Positions 1 to 7,733 of a stretch of DNA of 64,000 bases are shown here, in pieces (the stretch's first letter is position 1; each line of letters opens with the position of its first letter). A program made the position numbers and the translations under genes. Source of the DNA: an uncultured Agathobacter sp. Its GTDB lineage: Bacteria; Bacillota; Clostridia; Lachnospirales; Lachnospiraceae. Below the pieces are notes generated by a model. The model searched no databases. It was not told the DNA's origin and saw only the letters and a list, made by a program, of their open reading frames with translations. The DNA lies in contig CAKRDT010000006.1 in the NCBI GenBank assembly GCA_934316545.1, positions 1 through 64,000 of the forward strand, written 5' to 3'.

Positions 1-136
1 TTGCAAATTCAATGATTTTGTCTAAAATCGTGTTCAGCGTAGAAGCCCGCCACCGGGTCAGCCCAGCCGGAGCACGCCGCCATAGGAGTTTCGCAAACGC
101 CTATATCTCTTGCAAAAAATATAAGGAGGCTTAGCC
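1..136 (+). promoter_or_regulatory. GC-rich leader, unclassified
   Basis: The leader of the first gene contains a GC-rich block at about 42-92 in otherwise AT-rich sequence, then an imperfect hairpin (ATAGG and GTT pairing with AAC and CCTAT, about 82-106), then the AAGGAGG ribosome binding site. ECF substrate-binding genes are often riboswitch-controlled, but I could not match this to a class I know, and the 5' part is cut by the window edge. Confidence 0.2.
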
Positions 137-667
137 ATGAAAATAAGAACCAGACAAATAACCATAACCGCAATCATGCTTGCAATCTGTATCATCAGTC
201 AATTTTTTAAAAATCTGAGCGTGTACATTACGGGACCAATCATTAACGCAGCCCTCATCCTAACCGTTCTGTATGCGGGCACTGTATGCGGAATCATCTT
301 AAGTGTCATCACTCCGATTACCTCATTTTTTATTACCGGTGCATCAATTATGGCTGCAATCCCGGCTATGTTCCCATGTATTATGATTGGAAACATTATT
401 CTGGCAGCATCTGTCGGACTCCTTCACGGGAAATTGGGTAAGAATTCAGGACTTTCGGTATCCATCGTGATCGGCTCCGTACTTAAGTCAGTATTTATGG
501 GAATCCTGATTTCTCTTATCATCCTTCCATCATTCCTTCCGGTAAAAATGCAGCCAATGCTGCATGCACTACAGATTCAGTTTTCTGTGACCCAGCTGAT
601 CACAGCACTCATCGGCGGTGTCTATGCCGTCATGATTGCAGCCGTTCTCAAGAAAATAAATAAGTAA
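137..667 (+). CDS. ECF transporter S component (vitamin-type)
   Basis: A 176-residue, very hydrophobic protein with about five or six membrane segments, the usual length of the substrate-specificity (S) subunit of energy-coupling-factor importers. S subunits bind a vitamin or cofactor precursor in the membrane and work with a shared EcfT/EcfA1/EcfA2 module encoded elsewhere. The start is fixed by AAGGAGG about 8 bases upstream. The N-terminus has the basic/Thr-rich start (TRQITITAIMLAICI) typical of the family, and a mid-protein PITSFFITG segment. The substrate cannot be assigned. It is alone on the plus strand and ends at a strong terminator that faces the next gene. Confidence 0.75.
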   Translation: MKIRTRQITITAIMLAICIISQFFKNLSVYITGPIINAALILTVLYAGTVCGIILSVITPITSFFITGASIMAAIPAMFPCIMIGNIILAASVGLLHGKLGKNSGLSVSIVIGSVLKSVFMGILISLIILPSFLPVKMQPMLHALQIQFSVTQLITALIGGVYAVMIAAVLKKINK

Positions 668-681
668 TATTGTGAGTGAAC

Positions 682-733
682 AATAAAGAAGCGCCAAATC
701 GGCATGAATCTGTCGAATTGGCGCTTCTTTATT
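682..733. terminator. Bidirectional terminator between convergent genes
   Basis: A perfect 16-bp stem (AATAAAGAAGCGCCAA with its complement, 682-697 and 718-733) has A-run and T-run flanks on both strands, so it can end both the ECF gene and the convergent secreted-protein gene. Confidence 0.85.
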
Positions 734-751
734 CGCTTTCACATACCCGGA

Positions 752-1603
752 CTATTTACAAGCCTTAGGAATCGTAAAATTGGTCGCCTTATTATACTTT
801 GCAAAAACCTGTGTTGTCGCTGCCTTCGTATAACTGATATCCAGATCCGCAGCCTCATCCATTCCCATGCCTTGCATCTGCTGAATCAGAACCGTCATAT
901 AACCATTCATAAATGCAGTCATATCCGTTGTAATCTTAATCGGACGATACGTTTTCCTGTCAATCCAGATGGTTGTTTTCACCGCTTTCAAACCGGAATA
1001 ATCGATTGCCGCATCATCGGATCCATCCCCTCCGATGCCGATTGCTGCGAACACGCTTTCCATCGCTTTTCCAAGATCTTCCCCTGCAATCTCTGCAGAG
1101 ATCTGCACCGTATTCACTTTGTTGACCTTCACGTTCTTCTTTACGATCTTCGCATTGGAATAAATATCCGTATCCATTGACGAAAGGGCATCTGCATAAC
1201 TGCTCGCATCCACCTTATCATATGTCTTACCGTCTGCGGAAACATACGCAATCATCTTTCCCTTCGCATTCTTCTTTACATACGTGATTGTCTTTGCCTT
1301 GCTGGTCTGACCGCCGATTGTCATCGTAGTCGTAGCAACCCCCTTTGTCTTCATGGGCTTGGCAAAAGAAATTATCTTTTGTACAGTTTTTGCATTCGTT
1401 GCCACCCCATCCGAAATCATATTCTGCACCGTGGTTGTCGTAGTCTCATACGACTTGACATTTGCGATTGCCTTGGTCATCTTCTTTAAATACTGATCCG
1501 CAGTCAGCGACGCAGCGCCCGTTGGTACCGTACTTGCAAATGTGCAAAGTACCATCGCAGCCGTCAGGCATACAGCCATCAAACTTTTCTTCCATTTCTT
1601 CAT
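752..1603 (-). CDS. Secreted protein, paralogue of the 14.4 kb gene
   Basis: The reading frame is open to 1678, but the likely start is the ATG at 1603: it follows a GAGGAG ribosome binding site and begins a clear signal peptide (MKKWKKSLMAVCLTAAMV, then a hydrophobic core ending ASL around residue 30). The mature part is about 250 residues, rich in Thr, Lys and Ala, with a repeated motif style (SYETTTTTVQNM; TTIWIDRKTYRPIKITTDMT) that suggests a LolA/LppX-like or DUF6612-like beta fold; I cannot confirm this. A paralogue at 14362-15211 shares most of its length, including the YTKAATTQ region near the end. Function unknown; it acts outside the membrane, with no lipobox cysteine seen. Confidence 0.7.
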   Translation of the reverse strand: MKKWKKSLMAVCLTAAMVLCTFASTVPTGAASLTADQYLKKMTKAIANVKSYETTTTTVQNMISDGVATNAKTVQKIISFAKPMKTKGVATTTMTIGGQTSKAKTITYVKKNAKGKMIAYVSADGKTYDKVDASSYADALSSMDTDIYSNAKIVKKNVKVNKVNTVQISAEIAGEDLGKAMESVFAAIGIGGDGSDDAAIDYSGLKAVKTTIWIDRKTYRPIKITTDMTAFMNGYMTVLIQQMQGMGMDEAADLDISYTKAATTQVFAKYNKATNFTIPKACK

Positions 1604-1728
1604 AGCTTCATTTTCTCCTCTTAATTTTATAAATGTTGTAGCTGATTTTAGGATACCTTTCTTAACGAACGGTGTCAACCTGCAAATAGCATGAATAGGA
1701 AAAATCCATTATCTACGCACTTATTCAC

Positions 1729-1866
1729 GCGAACGGATTTCATTCCATTCATAACTTTGCAAATCATATCAAAGAAGTCGATCCCACGAATGCATTGGAT
1801 GAAGGAACCATCGGAAACGCGACCAAAAATATAAGTGCAATACACCTTTCCAATCTGCTACATAGT
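1729..1866 (+). pseudogene. Possible small coding relic
   Basis: This plus frame is open for about 46 codons and reads like real protein (FHSIHNFANHIKEVDP, then NALDEGTIGNATKNI) with no start codon or ribosome binding site. It runs into the IS200 end. I do not recognise the family. The rest of the 1679-2038 stretch holds only the end of the IS200-like element. Confidence 0.2.
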
Positions 1867-1889
1867 CCCCCTCTTTACCAATGTTCATA

Positions 1890-2490
1890 TAGTCGCCTCC
1901 CCCTTAAAAAGGGTGGCTCGAGGCGCTGGGTGTAACCCCTTGGTACCCGGCAGCGTCTCAAGGCGCCTTTGACTTTCTCTTCGCTCAAGTCACTATCGCA
2001 CTTGACGCGTTGCTTATGCCCATGAATGGGCGTTTGTATTACTTCGACCAGAAATGTCTGTTTCCAAATTTATATTTGAGATTTGCATGTCTGTCGAAAA
2101 TCATAAGTGCTGACTTTCCTTTTAAATATCCCATAAAACTAGAAACACTGTTTTTCGGTGGAATACTTACTAGCATGTGAATGTGATCCGGCATAAGATG
2201 CCCTTCTATAATTTCCACACCTTTATACGCGCACAATTGTTTCAACACATCACGTATATCCTCTTTCAATTGATTATAAATAACTTTTCGTCTATACTTT
2301 GGAGTGAATACAATATGGTATTTACACATCCATTTTGTATGGGCGAGATCATTAGACTTATTCGCCATATAAACACCTTTCCTTTCTTGCAATAGTGACT
2401 GAACAACTCTATTGTAACGGAAAGGTGTTTTTTCGTATAACTTTTTGTCTCCACCCGCATAGCAGGTGGTTTATTGTTTCACGCGCAAGC
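1890..2490 (-). mobile_element. Degenerate IS200/IS605-type element
   Basis: The element carries only a tnpA-type gene. The region downstream of that gene has several imperfect hairpins (for example GCCCAT/ATGGGC near 2019-2032), and the region upstream has hairpins CCACC/GGTGG near 2453-2471 and CGCGC/GCGCG near 2481-2492. Subterminal hairpins of this kind are recognition structures in the IS200/IS605 family. Exact ends are not resolved because this family leaves no inverted repeats or target duplications. Confidence 0.55.
2039..2368 (-). pseudogene. tnpA: tnpA, IS200-family HUH transposase, C-terminally truncated
   Basis: The N-terminal region matches Y1 transposases: CKYHIVFTPKYRRKVIY near residues 15-31, and the HUH metal site MPDHIHMLVSIPP near 59-71. 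The ATG at 2368 is preferred over the upstream in-frame start because GGAAAGG lies just upstream. The product is about 109 residues and stops right after GNRHFWSK, where functional relatives (about 140-155 residues) continue through the helix bearing the catalytic tyrosine. That tyrosine is missing, so single-strand cleavage should not be possible. It lies between the agr terminator and the secreted-protein gene. Confidence 0.75.
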
Positions 2491-2512
2491 GCGTTCAACA
2501 GGCTAAAGCCCA

Positions 2513-2545
2513 TAAAGAAAGCCGATGGTCGCTTTAACCACCGGC
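2513..2545 (-). terminator. agrBD transcript terminator
   Basis: On the minus strand, GCCGGTGGT pairs with ACCATCGGC (2521-2545), followed by TTTCTTTATG. It lies 40 bases after the agrD stop codon. Confidence 0.8.
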
Positions 2546-2584
2546 TTATCATCATCCAGACTTCACTATCACCTTATTTCGCTC

Positions 2585-2722
2585 TTATGAGTTCTTCGGT
2601 CTCTTCGGCTGATGCAAAATTGTCGGACAGATCGGCCACTTTTCATTGGCTCTCTTCTGAACCTCAACCTTCGCTGTCTTGTCCAGAATGTTCAACATTC
2701 CTTTCTTCAGTTCGTCTCTCAT
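2585..2722 (-). CDS. agrD: AgrD-type cyclic thiolactone autoinducer precursor
   Basis: A 45-codon gene whose ATG overlaps the agrB stop (ATGA). The product has the three AgrD parts: an amphipathic N-terminal helix (MRDELKKGMLNILDKT), a core with one cysteine (KWPICPTIL), and a charged tail with the conserved QPK-P pattern (HQPKRPKNS). By family rules AgrB would cut after Leu36 and close a thiolactone between Cys32 and that residue, giving a five-residue CPTIL ring with a short exocyclic tail. The N-terminal trimming point is not visible. The gene is translationally coupled to agrB and ends just before a terminator. Confidence 0.9.
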   Translation of the reverse strand: MRDELKKGMLNILDKTAKVEVQKRANEKWPICPTILHQPKRPKNS

Positions 2723-3306
2723 TCTTCTTTCACCTCCTGTCCAAACAGCTTTCCCATCAACAATAGAAAAGCACTCAATATAAGGCCAAAACTCATGAAT
2801 AAAATATAGCTGTCCTCAAACTTCAGGTAAGACAAAAACACAATGCTGATAAATTCAATGAAAGCAGTTACCCTTGTTATATACTTGCTATCATCATGCT
2901 CCTTCTTATTCCAATCCATATTTGGATGGTTTACCGCACCGATCACCAGAGAAAAGATCAATGCAATCATTGTAAGCGCTATATTTATATTCATGTGTTT
3001 TGCTAAAAATGGATAGAGCACTCGGGCATATAAAATATAGATGCCAAGCGACCCAATCAGACAAGCCCGGAATGTATTCGCATGGAATCCGCCAGCATGC
3101 TTCCTGATTGCCGAAAAATAGACCAGAAACAGAATCGTCTGTCCCAATAATCCAAAACATATCGATAAAAACAGGATCAACGACATTCCAATTACCTTCT
3201 CGATCAGGATCTCCACCGAATAGTAGTAGATTGCTTTATCCTTCTCTTTGATCCTACCGTTCATATATAATGTATTTACCCATAAATCTGCCAAATGTTC
3301 AGCCAT
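2719..3306 (-). CDS. agrB: AgrB, autoinducer-processing membrane protease
   Basis: A 195-residue membrane protein with about five to six hydrophobic segments. It carries the AgrB signature RKHAGGFHANTFRAC, which holds the catalytic His (GGFH) and Cys (RAC) of this cysteine endopeptidase. AgrB cleaves the AgrD tail and forms the thiolactone at the membrane. The frame is open to 3333, but the ATG at 3306 is chosen because AGAGGAAG sits about 6 bases before it. It is the first gene of the agrBD transcript, driven by a promoter with tandem direct repeats, separate from agrAC, which ends in its own terminator upstream. Confidence 0.95.
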   Translation of the reverse strand: MAEHLADLWVNTLYMNGRIKEKDKAIYYYSVEILIEKVIGMSLILFLSICFGLLGQTILFLVYFSAIRKHAGGFHANTFRACLIGSLGIYILYARVLYPFLAKHMNINIALTMIALIFSLVIGAVNHPNMDWNKKEHDDSKYITRVTAFIEFISIVFLSYLKFEDSYILFMSFGLILSAFLLLMGKLFGQEVKEE

Positions 3307-3343
3307 ATCTTCTTCCTCTTTAACCGAACTCAATTATGCGATT

Positions 3344-3411
3344 ATTTTAATTCAAGCTCGCACAAATAGAAATACGTATGACAGAATTGGAACTTTTTTG
3401 ACAGAATTGGA
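3344..3411 (-). promoter_or_regulatory. agrBD promoter with tandem AgrA-type boxes
   Basis: Two direct repeats GACAGAATTGGA (plus-strand reading, 3380-3391 and 3400-3411) are 20 bp apart. Exactly 28 nt after the CTGTCAT that ends the boxes on the minus strand is a -10 hexamer TAAAAT (3349-3344). The -35 position (TTTCTA) is poor, as expected for an activator-dependent promoter. LytTR regulators such as AgrA bind direct repeats about two turns apart. The same arrangement recurs near 19.5 and 23.1 kb. Confidence 0.75.
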
Positions 3412-3420
3412 CATAAAAAG

Positions 3421-3444
3421 CAGGTGTTTTGCAAAAACACCCGC
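3421..3444 (-). terminator. agrAC terminator
   Basis: On the minus strand GGTGTTTT pairs with AAAACACC through a short TGC loop and is followed by TGCTTTTT. It starts directly after the agrC stop codon and separates agrAC from agrBD. Confidence 0.85.
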
Positions 3445-4749
3445 CTATTTATTCGGAATCACGATGCCGAAACGAAAACTTTCATCATCGTACCGGATGG
3501 CACACGAACCACCATACCCGGCTACTGTCTCCTTAATATTTTCAATTCCCAAACCATGTCTCTGTGCTTCTTCCGTCTTACCGGTTATATAGCGTCCGCT
3601 TTCCACCACCGGCTGCACCTTCATCGTGTTGTACACCGATATAACCGTCTGTTGCTCCTCCTTAACCAATTTCAACCGTATCAGTTTCCGATCACTTTTC
3701 TCGCAAGCCTCAATCGCATTATTCAGCAGATTGGTCAGGATCAACACAATATCCTCGTCCCTCACCCGCAAATGGGAAAGATCGTTGATCTTCATTTCAA
3801 AAATAATATTTCTGCTGCGCGCCTCATGATATTTGGCATTTAAAATAGAATTCACGATCACATTGTTCGTATCGATGACATCCGTATTTTCCAATATCTC
3901 AACATGGCACTCTTTCAAGTATTGCACCAATTCATCCGTCCGGTTGTTTTTTGCCAGTTCACCGATCACAAAAAGCTGATTTTTGAACTCATGCCCGCGT
4001 TTTCTCTGCTGCTCATAATTTTGTGACAAATCCCGATACCGCTCCGTTTCGCTTTTGATGCGCTCCATAAAAATCTCGTCCTCACGCAGGCGCATTTCTC
4101 TCTCCAGAATGGAATTGATCAGAGAATAGACTAGAATATTCATAACGATCAATCCGAAAGAAATGATCAGCAGGCTGTTTTTCTGCACATCCGTCAGCGG
4201 AATGCCGAAACATGCAAGCAAAGCGATCAAAGACAGGATCGTAAATACCGGAAACACTGAAAACTGTGCCCACTCGACCGTCGTCAGCATGTCCGTCGAC
4301 TTTCGCAGCATATGCCGATGAATCAACAGGATGAGAACGAAGATCAATGCCTGACTAAGCATCCCCATCAATGCCGTAATCAACGGTTCCGATACGCATT
4401 CTTCCGTAATCGTGGTGCAACACTTTGCGATCATGATGATCGTTACATAATCCATCAAAAACGTGATGCCTTGATACAACAGGATAAAAGCGCCAGTCCG
4501 CAGAATACTTTGTTTAAAATATCCCCACATAAACAGGGTGCAGACGATCAGCACCATCACTTCTTTTAATATCCAGTTTCCATTGCATAAAACGGATACT
4601 ACGTAGGTTCCGATCGTCATACCGGCAAGAATACCACATCGAATCCCTCGGCTTTCAAAGCGATATATATCGAAAAACGTCTCAATAAAAAGTTTCCCGA
4701 GAAGTACAAACAACGTGGTATTGATCAAACCATATACATATGCTCCCAT
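3445..4749 (-). CDS. agrC: AgrC-type sensor histidine kinase
   Basis: A 434-residue sensor with about six membrane segments in residues 1-210, then a coiled linker (about 215-255) and a GHKL kinase core. The histidine region reads QQRKRGHEFKNQLFVI (about 245-262), the N box NLLNNAIEACEKS (about 340-352), and the G box GLGIENIKETVAGYGG (about 400-416). This is the HPK10-type layout used for peptide autoinducers: the membrane domain binds the thiolactone peptide made by AgrB from AgrD and passes phosphate to AgrA. Its start overlaps the agrA stop (TAATG), so the two are translated together. Confidence 0.92.
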   Translation of the reverse strand: MGAYVYGLINTTLFVLLGKLFIETFFDIYRFESRGIRCGILAGMTIGTYVVSVLCNGNWILKEVMVLIVCTLFMWGYFKQSILRTGAFILLYQGITFLMDYVTIIMIAKCCTTITEECVSEPLITALMGMLSQALIFVLILLIHRHMLRKSTDMLTTVEWAQFSVFPVFTILSLIALLACFGIPLTDVQKNSLLIISFGLIVMNILVYSLINSILEREMRLREDEIFMERIKSETERYRDLSQNYEQQRKRGHEFKNQLFVIGELAKNNRTDELVQYLKECHVEILENTDVIDTNNVIVNSILNAKYHEARSRNIIFEMKINDLSHLRVRDEDIVLILTNLLNNAIEACEKSDRKLIRLKLVKEEQQTVISVYNTMKVQPVVESGRYITGKTEEAQRHGLGIENIKETVAGYGGSCAIRYDDESFRFGIVIPNK

Positions 4750-5471
4750 TATATTTCTCCCTTATAACAGATCCATTGCTCCAAAGCATCCTGATATCTG
4801 GATTTGGATATCGCAAGCCAGTTTCCATCGGTCAGGCGACCCCGATATCGTTTGATTTCCTGAATGTGCTGCAGATTCACAAGATAACTCTGATGTGTAC
4901 GGCAAAAGCCATCTTCATGCAGGATTTCATCAATCGGATCGAGTTTTCCGTACATCGTATAGACTGCTTTTTCCTCATTGATCACATGAAAAAGCACTTT
5001 ATGCAGCCGGCTCTCCACATATACAAGATGCTCATACGGCAGATCCACGATCCCCTCCTGAAACGTGAATACATGGTTCTCCTTCCTGCCCTTCATTCTC
5101 TGCAAGATAGCATCCATGCATTCCTTTAAACGCAGCTCATATTGATCATCCTTTAAAATAAAACGGATGGCATCCACCTCATATCCACAGACCGCGTACT
5201 GCACGAAAGCCGTAACAAAAACGATAAAATTTCTGTGTGAAATCTTTCGGATCCGCTGCGCAGTCTCGATCCCATCCAACTTGTCCATATTAACGTCCAG
5301 AAAAATAATATCATATTGAGCGACTTTCGCTCCCTGCTTCAACAGTTCCTCTCCCGATGCATACAGATCAAACTTTACCTTATGCCCTCTCTGTGACAGA
5401 TACTCTGAGATCAGTTTCTGCTCTCTGGAACAGAAATAATTCTCATCGTCACATATTGCTACAAAAAGCAT
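4749..5471 (-). CDS. agrA: AgrA-type LytTR response regulator
   Basis: A 240-residue regulator. The receiver domain (1-125) has the acidic pair ICDDE, the phosphorylated Asp in FLDVNMDKLDG, and the Thr in FVTAF. The C-terminal LytTR DNA-binding domain (about 140-235) has the pattern VYVESRLHKVLFHV then RTHQSYLVNLQHI. The frame runs to 5513, but the ATG at 5471 follows GAGG by 6 bases and begins at the domain edge. It is first in the agrA-agrC transcript. LytTR proteins bind direct repeats, and the tandem boxes before agrBD and two other operons in this window are its likely targets. Confidence 0.93.
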   Translation of the reverse strand: MLFVAICDDENYFCSREQKLISEYLSQRGHKVKFDLYASGEELLKQGAKVAQYDIIFLDVNMDKLDGIETAQRIRKISHRNFIVFVTAFVQYAVCGYEVDAIRFILKDDQYELRLKECMDAILQRMKGRKENHVFTFQEGIVDLPYEHLVYVESRLHKVLFHVINEEKAVYTMYGKLDPIDEILHEDGFCRTHQSYLVNLQHIQEIKRYRGRLTDGNWLAISKSRYQDALEQWICYKGEI

Positions 5472-5742
5472 TCTATACCTCAACTTCCTTGTTATACGAA
5501 CGAAAAATCCCATCTCTATGATACCATAGAATATAACACTCCGAAAGAGATGGATTGCATTTCAACAGCAAAACATGATAAGGCAAAGTTATTTCAAACT
5601 CCCTTTTCAGAAAAGTGTTCTTAATGTATAGTTCTGACTTGAAACTGTATATTATACATATTTTCATAATTTTTATTCGTTTTTAATCTTGTTCGGCAAA
5701 AAATTGTTTATGCTAATTGGATAAAACTATCTGCACAAAAAC

Positions 5743-5781
5743 AAAGAACTGATATCCGTTTTTGTTCGGGTATCAGTTCTT
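5743..5781 (-). terminator. Terminator of the cysteine-rich gene
   Basis: AAGAACTGATA pairs with TATCAGTTCTT (about 5745-5780). On the minus strand it is followed by TGTTTTTG. It lies just after the stop codon at 5806. The 5514-5742 stretch holds only the agrA upstream region, with no gene seen. Confidence 0.8.
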
Positions 5782-5805
5782 ATTCCGATATACTATTTCT
5801 TTATG

Positions 5806-7641
5806 TTAAGGAACAATTACTGTATGTATTCTGTCTTTATTAGTGCTGGATGGCTGTTCCCCAGGTGTTGTTCCTCCTCCAGGTGTAGTACTGTTTGCTG
5901 TTATTTTGCAGCTTCCGGTGCATCCGCCAATACAGGTGCCGGTGCAAGCTGCTAAACAATTGCCTTTACAGTCATTTTTACAACCTGTTGTACATCCATC
6001 TAAGCAGGTTGTATTACAAGAGCCTGTACAAGTGCCAGTACATGTACTAAGACAGCTTTCTTTGCATCCTGTACTGCAAGTCCCTGTACAATCTCCCATG
6101 CATATGGCTGTACATGTATTTTCACACGTTCCGCTACAATCTTCACATCCAATCATTCCTGTAGAAGTGGTAGTACAACTGCCTGTACAATCTCCACCAC
6201 ATAAGTTCTCACAGGTGCCCGTACAATCGGTACATCCCTTTGTTGTAGTATCACAAGTGCCTGTGCAGGTTTCTGAACATGTAACATCACAAGTGCCAGT
6301 GCAATCCATACACAAATCACCGCCTGTTGCACTTTCTTCACAGGTTCCTGTACATCCAGTACATGCTCCACCACAATAGCCCTTGCAATCACTATCACAA
6401 CTAGATGAACATTCTTGACCACAATTGTCTTTGCAAGTTTGATCACAGCCATCTAAACAACCAACTGTACAACTGTCTACACATTCTGTATTACACGTTC
6501 CTTTACATGAATCATTGCAACCTGTTTTGCAGCCTTGATAACAGCCTGTACTACAAGAAGTGTAACATTGACCTGAACAATCAGATCCACATGAACCACT
6601 GCAACTTCCACCGCAATAAGTATCACAACTTCCTGAACATGACTGGTCACATCCACCATCACATGTTCCTGTACATGATGTCTTACAGCCGGTTTTACAG
6701 CCTTCCTTGCATCCATCTTTGCACGAATCTTTACAGCTTGTCTTACATCCATCATTACAGCCCGTTTTGCACGTGTCTTTGCAACCAGTTTTACAGCCAG
6801 ACTTACATCCTTCTTTACAGCCATCTTTGCATGCGTCTTTACAGCTTGTTTTGCAGCCGGATTTACAACCATCTTTACAACCGCTGTCACAACTACTTTT
6901 GCAACTGTTACATTTTTGGTGACAAGTGCTACCACAGGTTCCATCACAATGAGCACATTTTGCGTTACACCTTGCATCACACCCATTGCAACCGCCTTTA
7001 TTTCCAGCCTTACATGCTGCTGTACAATTAGCACAGTCACCTGTACACGATGATTTACAACCACCTGCACATTCATTTCCACAATTATGATCACATTTAC
7101 CATGACATGTGCTTTTACATTCTTTATTACATTTTTTATCACATGTATCATCACAAGTTCCTGAACAGCTATTTTTACACTTTCCCGAGCAACTATTACA
7201 TTTCTGAGCGCACGCCGTGCTACAATCATTTTTGCATTTGCCAGAACATCCATTGCACCCCCGAGCACACGCCGTGCTACAATCACTTTTGCATTTGCCA
7301 GAACATCCATTGCACCCCTTTTTACAAGATGTTCTGCATGCAGCTTGTGCACGTATGTGTCCGGTACTGATTTCTTCTTCTGAAACGGCTATTGCTCCAA
7401 CTACTGCAAGTGCGTCAATTCCACGTGCTATTTTTTGAGCAGAAGAGGAGATTTCTTGTTCTTGATGGTCTATACCCTCTTCATTATTGGTATTTTCTTG
7501 TTCCAATTGGTTGTATTCTTTGCTTTCTGGTACATCTACACTATAATCATAACTGTCACTAGGATCATAGAATTGTAATTGTTGCATATCCTGAACGAGT
7601 TTTTCACAATCTGCACCGCGCAATATCTTAAATTTTTCCAT
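5806..7641 (-). CDS. Giant cysteine-repeat protein (about 118 Cys), unknown function
   Basis: A 611-residue protein in three parts. Residues 1-98 are an acidic, cysteine-poor leader (one Cys at 12) ending in an Ala/Ile-rich stretch. Residues about 99-585 hold about 118 cysteines, nearly all spaced C-x3-C with occasional C-x2-C, in degenerate repeats such as CKDGCKEGCKSGCKTGC. The last about 30 residues are a cysteine-free Gly/Thr/Pro tail. Lys/Asp/Gly dominate the middle; Thr/Gly/Ser dominate the C-terminal part. There is no signal peptide or membrane segment. The leader/core arrangement resembles cysteine-repeat ribosomally made peptides, but no radical-SAM or other maturase is nearby. Metal storage or a disulphide-rich structural role are alternatives. 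GGAG lies 8 bases before the ATG. Codon use is normal, so it looks like a living gene. Confidence 0.8.
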   Translation of the reverse strand: MEKFKILRGADCEKLVQDMQQLQFYDPSDSYDYSVDVPESKEYNQLEQENTNNEEGIDHQEQEISSSAQKIARGIDALAVVGAIAVSEEEISTGHIRAQAACRTSCKKGCNGCSGKCKSDCSTACARGCNGCSGKCKNDCSTACAQKCNSCSGKCKNSCSGTCDDTCDKKCNKECKSTCHGKCDHNCGNECAGGCKSSCTGDCANCTAACKAGNKGGCNGCDARCNAKCAHCDGTCGSTCHQKCNSCKSSCDSGCKDGCKSGCKTSCKDACKDGCKEGCKSGCKTGCKDTCKTGCNDGCKTSCKDSCKDGCKEGCKTGCKTSCTGTCDGGCDQSCSGSCDTYCGGSCSGSCGSDCSGQCYTSCSTGCYQGCKTGCNDSCKGTCNTECVDSCTVGCLDGCDQTCKDNCGQECSSSCDSDCKGYCGGACTGCTGTCEESATGGDLCMDCTGTCDVTCSETCTGTCDTTTKGCTDCTGTCENLCGGDCTGSCTTTSTGMIGCEDCSGTCENTCTAICMGDCTGTCSTGCKESCLSTCTGTCTGSCNTTCLDGCTTGCKNDCKGNCLAACTGTCIGGCTGSCKITANSTTPGGGTTPGEQPSSTNKDRIHTVIVP

Positions 7642-7733
7642 GTCTGTTCTCCAATCAATAATTAAAAAATATTTTTTATTTAATTATTTTCATGTATAAA
7701 AACAGGCATGAAAAAAGGAATGGGTGCAAATAA

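Noticed and set aside
1..136. A known vitamin riboswitch (cobalamin, THF, ZTP) before the ECF gene
   Set aside because: Only a GC-rich block and an imperfect hairpin are visible; I could not align the conserved core of any class, and the 5' end is missing.
6405..7352. Long open frames overlapping the cysteine-rich gene on both strands
   Set aside because: They follow from the repeated codon pattern of that gene; they have no ribosome binding site and show low-complexity protein text.
5806..7641. CRISPR-like or tandem DNA repeat array
   Set aside because: The repetition is at codon level within a coding frame and is degenerate; there are no constant repeats with unique spacers. No CRISPR array was seen anywhere in the window.
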